A stretch of DNA of 5,468 nt from RAM1 sp040376925 (GTDB taxonomy: Bacteria > Pseudomonadota > Gammaproteobacteria > Burkholderiales > Burkholderiaceae_C), in the NCBI GenBank assembly GCA_040376925.1, contig JBEIPU010000201.1, forward strand, positions 1-5,468, written 5' to 3'. Positions 1 through 4,059 of the stretch are shown one piece after another. The position numbers and the translations under genes are program-made. Below the pieces are notes generated by a model. That model was not told where the DNA came from and searched no databases. It saw nothing but the letters and a program-made list of their open reading frames with translations. Numbering within the stretch: the stretch's first letter is position 1; each line of letters opens with the position of its first letter.

Positions 1-15
1 CCAGGCAGGCTTTTT
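1..15. terminator. Half of a probable bidirectional rho-independent terminator, cut by the left edge
   Basis: The window opens with CCAGGCAGGC followed by five T. Read on the plus strand, this is the 3' arm and T-tract of an intrinsic terminator. Read on the minus strand it is AAAAAGCCTGCC, the matching 5' arm lying downstream of the rpsU-like gene. The other arm would lie outside the window, so the hairpin cannot be confirmed. A smaller stem, GCCGC-GAGG-GCGGC, sits beside it at 20-33. Inference: shared terminator for rpsU and a convergent gene to the left. Confidence 0.4.
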
Positions 16-53
16 GGTTGCCGCGAGGGCGGCGGTGTTCAGCTTGTTCGGCC

Positions 54-71
54 GAAGCTCAATAGAGCTTC
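54..71 (-). repeat. Perfect 7-bp hairpin spanning the rpsU stop codon
   Basis: GAAGCTC (54-60) and GAGCTTC (65-71) are perfect inverted repeats around a 4-nt loop. On the minus strand the 5' arm is made from the last Lys-Leu codons of the S21 reading frame, and the TGA stop (59-61) overlaps the loop and 3' arm. No T-run follows, so this is not itself an intrinsic terminator. It could stabilise the mRNA 3' end; function is inferred only. Confidence 0.45.
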
Positions 72-271
72 TTCGGCAGCTGCATGCTGCGAACGCGCTT
101 GTAGTGGCGCTTGACGGCGGCGGCCTTTTTGCGCTTGCGCTGGGCGGTCGGGTTTTCGTAGAACTCGCGGGCGCGAAAGTCGGTCAGCAGACCCAGCTTT
201 TAAATGGTGCGCTTGAAGCGGCGCAGCGCGACGTCAAACGGCTCGTGTTCTTGAACGCGGAGGGTGGTCAT
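59..271 (-). pseudogene. rpsU: 30S ribosomal protein S21 (bS21) gene with an in-frame stop at codon 24
   Basis: Read through, the frame gives a 70-residue bS21, the normal length, with the hallmark segments EPFDVALRRFKR (residues 10-21), REFYE (35-39), RKRKKAAAVKRH (45-56) and a KKLY end. S21 is a small basic protein of the 30S platform, near the 16S 3' end, that helps translation initiation. Codon 24, glutamate in E. coli S21 and expected here (IEKLG), is TAA (plus strand TTA at 200-202), leaving a 23-residue peptide. No ATG, GTG or TTG restart lies nearby; the next ATG is codon 63. The ATG at 271 is fixed as the start because TAA directly precedes it in frame; the Shine-Dalgarno is weak. 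Further changes from the family pattern as I recall it (Gln7, His9, Asn40, Gln44) suggest relaxed constraint. Burkholderiales often carry several rpsU copies, so a working copy elsewhere is likely. A single-base error is the main alternative. Confidence 0.85.
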
Positions 272-391
272 TTAGCGAATGAATTCCAGATTTGTGCGGC
301 CAGAGGGGTCAAGGGAAGATCAGCCCGTGCTCCGTAACCGCTGATGTCCCCCACTCAATGGTGATCAGGCCGTGGGGGTTTGCCAGCAAAG
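272..391 (-). promoter_or_regulatory. Structured 5' leader of rpsU with two overlapping hairpins
   Basis: About 120 nt separates the predicted transcription start (near 391) from the ATG. Hairpin 1 pairs CCCCCAC with GTGGGGG (372-378 with 348-354, perfect 7 bp, 17-nt loop). Hairpin 2 pairs 340-351 with 313-324: a perfect ATCAGC/GCTGAT core extended by one mismatch, a U-A, a G-U and three G-C pairs, with a 15-nt loop. The two share bases 348-351, so both cannot form fully at once. No T-tract follows either hairpin. Inference: a possible cis-regulatory leader, perhaps an autogenous S21 control element. No protein gene is seen in this gap. Confidence 0.45.
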
Positions 392-397
392 CCTTGA

Positions 398-425
398 ATT
401 ATAACGTTTTTTTTGCTTCGTTCAA
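398..425 (-). promoter_or_regulatory. Sigma-70-type promoter for rpsU
   Basis: On the minus strand TTGAAC (425-420) and a consensus TATAAT (403-398) are separated by a 16-bp A-rich spacer containing eight A in a row. The -35 box overlaps the TGA stop codon (422-424) of the flavoprotein gene. The predicted start of transcription is near 391. This is the best promoter match in the window and shows that the rpsU copy has its own strong signal rather than relying on read-through. Confidence 0.72.
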
Positions 426-1645
426 GCCGGGGGCGCCGCAGGTCCGGGCAGGGCCAGGGCGCAGGCATGGCCGCTGGCCCAGGCCCACTGGAAGTTGTAG
501 CCCCCCAGCCAGCCGGTCACGTCCACCACTTCGCCAATGAAATAGAGGCCCGGCTGGCGCGATTCCAGAGTTTGGGACGACAGCTCGCGCGTATCCACCC
601 CGCCCGCGGTGACTTCGGCCTTGCGGTATCCCTCGGAGCCGGACGGCAGCAGCTCCCAGCGCGCCAGCCGGGCGGCGAGCGCGGCAAGCGCCTTGTCGCT
701 GGCCTCATTGACCGGGCGCTGCCAGGCGGCGTCCTGGCCCGCCCAGGCGTCGGCCAGGCGCGACGGTACCAGCCCGGCCAGCTCGTTGGCAATGAGCTTG
801 CGCGACGCGGCCTTGGCCCGTGCCAGCGCTGCGCCCAGGTCCACACCGGGCGCCAGGTTGACCCACAGGGGCGTGCCGGTTTGCCAGTAGCTGGAGATCT
901 GCAGCACCGCCGGTCCGCTCAGGCCCCGGTGGGTGAACAGCAGGTCTTCGTCAAAGGCCATGCGGGCTTTTTTGGTGCCGGTCTCGATCTGCACCGGCAA
1001 CGCCAGCCCGGCCAGCTGGGCATAGGGCGCCCAGGCGCCGCCGTCAAAGGTCAGCGGCACCAGGGCAGGGCGGGGCTCGATCAGCTTCAGGCCGAACTGC
1101 CTGGCGATGCGGTAGCCAAAATCCGTCGCACCAATCTTGGGGATGGACAGGCCGCCCGTGGCCACCACCACGCTGCGCGCCTGCACCGTGCCTTGCGCCG
1201 TGTCGACCTCATAGCCCTGCGCCGTGTGGCGGATGGCCTGCACACCGCAGGGCTGCCAGCGCGTGACACCGCCCGCGCCGCATTCGCGCAGCAGCATCTG
1301 GATCAGGTCTTCGGCCGAACGGTCGCAAAACAGCTGGCCCTTGTGCTTTTCATGAAAGGCGATGCCATGGCGCTGCATCAGCGCCATGAACTGCTGGGGC
1401 GTGTAGCGCGAAAGCGCCGAACGGCAGAAGTTCGGGTTGTCGCTGATGAAGTGGCGCTGCGGCGCGCGCGGGTCCAGGTCGCGGTTGGTGAAGTTGGCGC
1501 GTCCCCCGCCCGAGATGCGGATCTTTTCAGCCACCTTCTCGCTGTGGTCCAGCACCAGCACCTTCAGGCCGCGCTGGCCCGCAATGCCCGCGCAGAACAG
1601 GCCCGCAGCGCCGGCGCCGATGATGACGGTGTCAAACGATTGCAT
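422..1645 (-). CDS. BaiN/YhiN (HI0933)-family NAD(P)/FAD-dependent oxidoreductase
   Basis: The product is 407 residues, close to the usual 390-420 for this flavoprotein family. A Rossmann FAD-binding motif GAGAAG lies at residues 10-15, followed by the family signature ISGGGRANFTN (44-54), an ATGG segment (162-165) and the C-terminal FAD-contacting block DVTGWLGGYNFQWAWASG (375-392). The protein is probably cytosolic; no signal peptide or membrane segment is seen. Family members have been linked to reduction of unsaturated rings (BaiN in bile-acid metabolism), but the substrate of the common proteobacterial members is unknown, so none is proposed. The ATG at 1645 is chosen because the FAD motif begins right after it; the frame stays open upstream but only with non-family sequence overlapping cobA. 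It starts 32 nt after the cobA stop on the same strand, so co-transcription with ybiB-cobA is likely. No terminator follows it. Confidence 0.93.
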   Translation of the reverse strand: MQSFDTVIIGAGAAGLFCAGIAGQRGLKVLVLDHSEKVAEKIRISGGGRANFTNRDLDPRAPQRHFISDNPNFCRSALSRYTPQQFMALMQRHGIAFHEKHKGQLFCDRSAEDLIQMLLRECGAGGVTRWQPCGVQAIRHTAQGYEVDTAQGTVQARSVVVATGGLSIPKIGATDFGYRIARQFGLKLIEPRPALVPLTFDGGAWAPYAQLAGLALPVQIETGTKKARMAFDEDLLFTHRGLSGPAVLQISSYWQTGTPLWVNLAPGVDLGAALARAKAASRKLIANELAGLVPSRLADAWAGQDAAWQRPVNEASDKALAALAARLARWELLPSGSEGYRKAEVTAGGVDTRELSSQTLESRQPGLYFIGEVVDVTGWLGGYNFQWAWASGHACALALPGPAAPPA

Positions 1646-1647
1646 GG

Positions 1648-1664
1648 GCCGCAGTGTATGCGGC
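1648..1664 (-). repeat. Hairpin immediately upstream of the flavoprotein start codon
   Basis: GCCGCA (1648-1653) and TGCGGC (1659-1664) form a perfect 6-bp stem with a 5-nt loop in the cobA-flavoprotein gap. It ends two bases before the ATG and occupies the place where a Shine-Dalgarno would sit; no AGGAG-like sequence is visible. It could lower initiation or make it dependent on ribosomes finishing cobA. This is inference from position only; short GC-rich stems are common at this base composition. Confidence 0.35.
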
Positions 1665-1677
1665 GGGTGGCTGCGGC

Positions 1678-2448
1678 TCAGGCCGCGCGAAAGCGCTGGG
1701 GGGTCTGGGTGGCCGCCGCCAGGCCGCTGATCACATCGCCCACGACGATGACCGACGGGCTGGCCAGTTGCTCGCGCTCGATGGTGGCGTGCAGTTGCCC
1801 CAGGGTGGTGACGCAATGGCGCTGGTCCGGCAGGCTGGCGCGCTGGATCACAGCCACCGGCGTACCGGCGTCCAGGCCCGTCAGCAGCTCGTCCTGAATG
1901 CGCCGCGCACCGCTCACGCCCATGTAGATCACCAGCGTGAGTTTGGCGTCGCGCGCCGTGGCAGCCAGCGCGCGCCAGTCGGTGCCTTCGTCGCCGGGCT
2001 TGGCGTGGCCTGTGACGAACACCACGCCGTGCGCATGCTCGCGGTGGGTGAGCGCCACGCCCAGCGAGGTGACGGCCGCCAGGCCCGAGGTGATGCCGTT
2101 GACTACCTCCACCGGGATGCCGGCTGCGCGCAGGTGCTCCACCTCTTCACCGCCGCGGCCAAAGATGAACGGGTCGCCGCCCTTCAGCCGCACGACGGTT
2201 TCGCCTTCGCGCGCGGCCATGACCATGAGCTTTTCAATGAAGGCCTGCGGCGTGCTCTTGCAGCCGCCGCGCTTGCCCACATGCACCACGCGCGCCCCGG
2301 GTGGCGCAAAGGCCACGATGGCGTCGCTGACCAGGTCGTCCACCAGCAGCACGGTGGCGGCCTCGATGGCGCGCACGGCCTTGAGCGTCAGCAGTTCCGG
2401 GTCGCCGGGGCCTGCGCCTACGAGGGTGACTTTTCCGTGGCTGTTCAT
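1678..2448 (-). CDS. cobA: Uroporphyrinogen-III C-methyltransferase (SUMT)
   Basis: The enzyme transfers two methyl groups from S-adenosylmethionine to uroporphyrinogen III, giving precorrin-2, the branch point to siroheme and cobalamin. The 256-residue length fits a stand-alone SUMT without the CysG oxidase/chelatase domain. Family motifs are clear: GAGPGDPELLTLKA (11-24), VGKRGG (57-62), VRLKGGDPFIFGRGGEE (86-102), NGITSGLAA (117-125), and the conserved LTHR (133-136). The expected VYDxLVS reads VDDLVS here (36-41). The ATG at 2448 overlaps the ybiB stop as ATGA, indicating translational coupling; no separate Shine-Dalgarno is evident. With nitrate reductase close by, the likely job is siroheme supply to assimilatory nitrite (and possibly sulfite) reductase. 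A precorrin-2 dehydrogenase/ferrochelatase is not in this window and must lie elsewhere. Confidence 0.96.
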   Translation of the reverse strand: MNSHGKVTLVGAGPGDPELLTLKAVRAIEAATVLLVDDLVSDAIVAFAPPGARVVHVGKRGGCKSTPQAFIEKLMVMAAREGETVVRLKGGDPFIFGRGGEEVEHLRAAGIPVEVVNGITSGLAAVTSLGVALTHREHAHGVVFVTGHAKPGDEGTDWRALAATARDAKLTLVIYMGVSGARRIQDELLTGLDAGTPVAVIQRASLPDQRHCVTTLGQLHATIEREQLASPSVIVVGDVISGLAAATQTPQRFRAA

Positions 2449-3362
2449 GATGCGGTTTCGTGTTGCAAAGCCAATTGCAAGATATGTTCCACCTGTTGTT
2501 CGATGGAGGCAGGGACGGGTTTGTTGCCGTCCATCACGTCGTGGATGTAAGCAGCTGTTGCCTGCGCACTGATGTCGGCGGGCAGGTCAGGCAGGTCTTT
2601 GATCGTGCCTTTTTGCCCGGCCTGCAGCGTGATGCGCCGCCCGGCGATGAAGCCGTCCATCTGCGGCTGGCGGCGCGGGTCGGCCACCACTTCGCCTTCC
2701 GTGCCCCGCAGCAGCAACGCCGTGCTGCCCATCAGCTCGTACACCGCGGCCATGGACACGGCGTACTCGGGGTGGGTGTAGCTGCCCACGATCACGGCCG
2801 GGCCGTCGCAGGGGTTCATGAGCTTGACCAGGCTGTGCGCCGGGTTGCGCAGGCCCACCACGCGGCGCACGTCCAGCAGGCGCTTGAGGGCCGGGCTCAG
2901 CGTGCCGGTGGCAATGTGGGCCAGCTCGCCGCAGGCCACACGCCAGGGTTGCTGCTGCGCGGCGATGCCCAGGGCATCCAGCACGTCTGCCGCCAGCACG
3001 CGGGTGGATTCGGTGGCCGTGCCGTGGATCAGCACCGGCAGGCCGCGCCGCGCCAGCAGCAGGCCCAACAGCGGCGTCAGCACCGGCAGCTTGCGCGCGC
3101 CGTTGTAGCTGGGCAGCACCACCAGCGGCATGTCGCTGGCGGGCAGCCGGTGCAGCCGGGCGTGAGCGGCGTCCAGGAAGCCCGCCATTTCTTCGGGCGT
3201 TTCACCCTTGATGCGCATGGCCAGGCAGAAGCCGCCCACTTCCAGGTCCGTCACCTGGCCGTCCAGCACCTGGCCCAGCAGGTCGGCGGCCTGCGCGCGC
3301 GTGAGCGAACGCGCGCCCTGCTTGCCGCGGCCGATTTCCTTGATGTACTGGCTGATGCCCAT
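2445..3362 (-). CDS. ybiB: YbiB/TrpD2 family protein, anthranilate phosphoribosyltransferase-like nucleic-acid-binding protein
   Basis: The 305-residue product has the glycosyltransferase family 3 layout: a helical N-terminal domain (about 1-75, ending GETPEEMAGFLDAAHARL) and an alpha/beta domain starting at PSYNGARKLPVLTPLLGLLLARRG (84-107). In true TrpD the PRPP-binding loop at this place is GTGGD; here it is replaced by the PSYNGARK segment, which marks the TrpD2/YbiB branch. E. coli YbiB is known to bind nucleic acids without clear sequence preference and is not a tryptophan enzyme. Other family-like segments are HGTATESTR (113-121), GLRNPAHSLVKLMNP (170-184) and GSYTHPEY (193-200). The ATG at 3362 (MGISQYIKEIGRGKQGA) is chosen; upstream ATGs would add a non-family stretch running into the divergent gene. 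It overlaps cobA by 4 nt and probably heads the ybiB-cobA-flavoprotein operon. Confidence 0.92.
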   Translation of the reverse strand: MGISQYIKEIGRGKQGARSLTRAQAADLLGQVLDGQVTDLEVGGFCLAMRIKGETPEEMAGFLDAAHARLHRLPASDMPLVVLPSYNGARKLPVLTPLLGLLLARRGLPVLIHGTATESTRVLAADVLDALGIAAQQQPWRVACGELAHIATGTLSPALKRLLDVRRVVGLRNPAHSLVKLMNPCDGPAVIVGSYTHPEYAVSMAAVYELMGSTALLLRGTEGEVVADPRRQPQMDGFIAGRRITLQAGQKGTIKDLPDLPADISAQATAAYIHDVMDGNKPVPASIEQQVEHILQLALQHETAS

Positions 3363-3397
3363 GGTGGGGTTGATTGTCCGGGAATGCTCATTACTTG

Positions 3398-3410
3398 CGG
3401 CTATTAGCCG
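3398..3410. promoter_or_regulatory. Perfect 13-bp palindrome in the divergent intergenic region, candidate operator
   Basis: CGGCTA and TAGCCG flank one central T with no mismatch. It lies 36 bp upstream of the ybiB start and about 47 bp upstream of the small plus-strand gene. Placement between two divergent units fits a dimeric repressor site or part of overlapping promoters, but no regulator is encoded nearby except possibly the nucleotidyltransferase pair itself. The rest of 3363-3456 shows no convincing minus-strand promoter. Confidence 0.35.
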
Positions 3411-3437
3411 AATTTCATGCGGGCGGTCCAGCGGCGA

Positions 3438-3446
3438 TGCTAGTAT
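3438..3446 (+). promoter_or_regulatory. Possible extended -10 promoter for the nucleotidyltransferase pair
   Basis: TGC-TAGTAT resembles an extended -10 element (TGn followed by a TATAAT-like hexamer, here with two changes from consensus). No good -35 box is seen at the proper spacing. Transcription would start around 3453, only a few bases before the ATG at 3457, giving a nearly leaderless mRNA. This fits the absence of a Shine-Dalgarno upstream of that start. Confidence 0.3.
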
Positions 3447-3456
3447 GGGTTTACAC

Positions 3457-3645
3457 ATGGAAAAGGTTGTCCGCATCACCACGCACGGCACGCAACCGCC
3501 GGACGCGGCCTATTGGCTGTCCCGTCCGGTGGAGGAGCGATTCGCGGCGCTTGAAGCGCTGCGCCGGCAGGTCATGGACAAGTTGCCGCATGCTCAACAA
3601 GGACTTCAAAGAGTTTGCCGGGTTGCTCAACGCAAACGGGGTTGA
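3457..3645 (+). CDS. Small conserved hypothetical protein, partner of the downstream nucleotidyltransferase
   Basis: The product has 62 residues and is soluble and charged, with no membrane segment. The segment YWLSRPVEERFAALEALRRQ (19-38) looks like an amphipathic helix, and the C-terminal GLQRVCRV (49-56) resembles the (F/L)QRVxRV ending I associate with short proteins found just upstream of nucleotidyltransferases of this kind in many bacteria. Their function is not established; a toxin-antitoxin-like partnership is a guess from gene order. The ATG at 3457 is preferred over the in-frame ATG at 3445, which overlaps the putative -10. Its last 56 nt (3590-3645) overlap the nucleotidyltransferase start in another frame. 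The gene runs opposite to ybiB and the nitrate reductase on either side. Confidence 0.68.
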   Translation: MEKVVRITTHGTQPPDAAYWLSRPVEERFAALEALRRQVMDKLPHAQQGLQRVCRVAQRKRG

Positions 3646-4048
3646 GTACCTGATCGTTGGGGGCTACGCCCTGATGGTGCATGGCTATCCCCGTTACACC
3701 GGTGATATCGACTTCTGGGTCAATCCGCGGCAGGCCAATGTTCAGGCCTTGCTGGCTGCACTTTCGCAGTTTGGCTTCGCGTCGGTGGGCCTGACGGAGG
3801 CGGACTTCCTCAAGCCCGATGCGGTCGTGCAACTCGGCTATCCACCGGCCCGGATTGATCTCATGACGGCCATTGACGGTGTCCGGTTTGACGCGGCTTT
3901 TGCGCAACGGGTGGTGGTCACCATTGACGGCGTCGAGCTGAGCGTGATTGGTCGCGCGGAGCTGATCGCGAACAAGTCCAGCACGGGCCGGCTCAAGGAC
4001 CTCAGCGATGTCCAGGCGTTGCGTGACGGCGAGGCTGGCGGGCACTAG
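3590..4048 (+). CDS. Nucleotidyltransferase-fold protein (MNT/AbiEii-like), possible toxin-antitoxin component
   Basis: The 152-residue protein shows the minimal nucleotidyltransferase signature: GGYALMVHGYPRYTGDIDFW (24-43) with the Gly-Gly pair at 24-25 and metal-binding acids Asp39 and Asp41. A likely third acid is Asp90 in RIDLM (88-92). The C-terminal NKSSTGRLKDLSDVQAL (128-144) is the Lys-rich helix typical of these proteins. Length fits a complete member. The fold transfers nucleotides from NTPs to a protein or small molecule; some relatives act as antitoxins (MNT) or toxins (AbiEii), but the target here is unknown and no HEPN gene lies beside it. The start at 3590 begins the family-like MLNKDFKEF; upstream sequence in this frame is not family-like. 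It overlaps the small gene by 56 nt and ends 11 nt before the stop of the convergent nitrate reductase gene. GC is visibly lower than in the neighbours (35 of 60 in 3661-3720), suggesting acquisition. Confidence 0.88.
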   Translation: MLNKDFKEFAGLLNANGVEYLIVGGYALMVHGYPRYTGDIDFWVNPRQANVQALLAALSQFGFASVGLTEADFLKPDAVVQLGYPPARIDLMTAIDGVRFDAAFAQRVVVTIDGVELSVIGRAELIANKSSTGRLKDLSDVQALRDGEAGGH

Positions 4049-4059
4049 CGCCTGCATGG

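Noticed and set aside
200..202. Programmed recoding or read-through of the rpsU TAA
   Set aside because: TAA is the least leaky stop, no slippery sequence or downstream structure is evident, and other substitutions in the frame fit simple decay better.
407..414. Run of eight T on the plus strand as an intrinsic terminator
   Set aside because: No GC-rich hairpin precedes it on the plus strand, and no plus-strand gene ends there. It is the A-rich spacer of the minus-strand rpsU promoter.
413..1897. Long plus-strand open frame of 494 codons opposite the flavoprotein gene
   Set aside because: It is antisense to a clear FAD-binding protein, is rich in Arg, Gln, His and Ala as expected of high-GC shadow frames, and has no recognisable domain.
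1654..3407. Large plus-strand open frames opposite cobA and ybiB
   Set aside because: Compositional shadows of well-supported minus-strand genes; His/Gln/Arg-rich with no family resemblance and no start signals.
3374..3589. N-terminal extension of the nucleotidyltransferase to an upstream ATG at 3374
   Set aside because: The extra 72 residues are Arg-rich and are the out-of-frame reading of the small upstream gene and the intergenic region; the family-like N-terminus begins at 3590.
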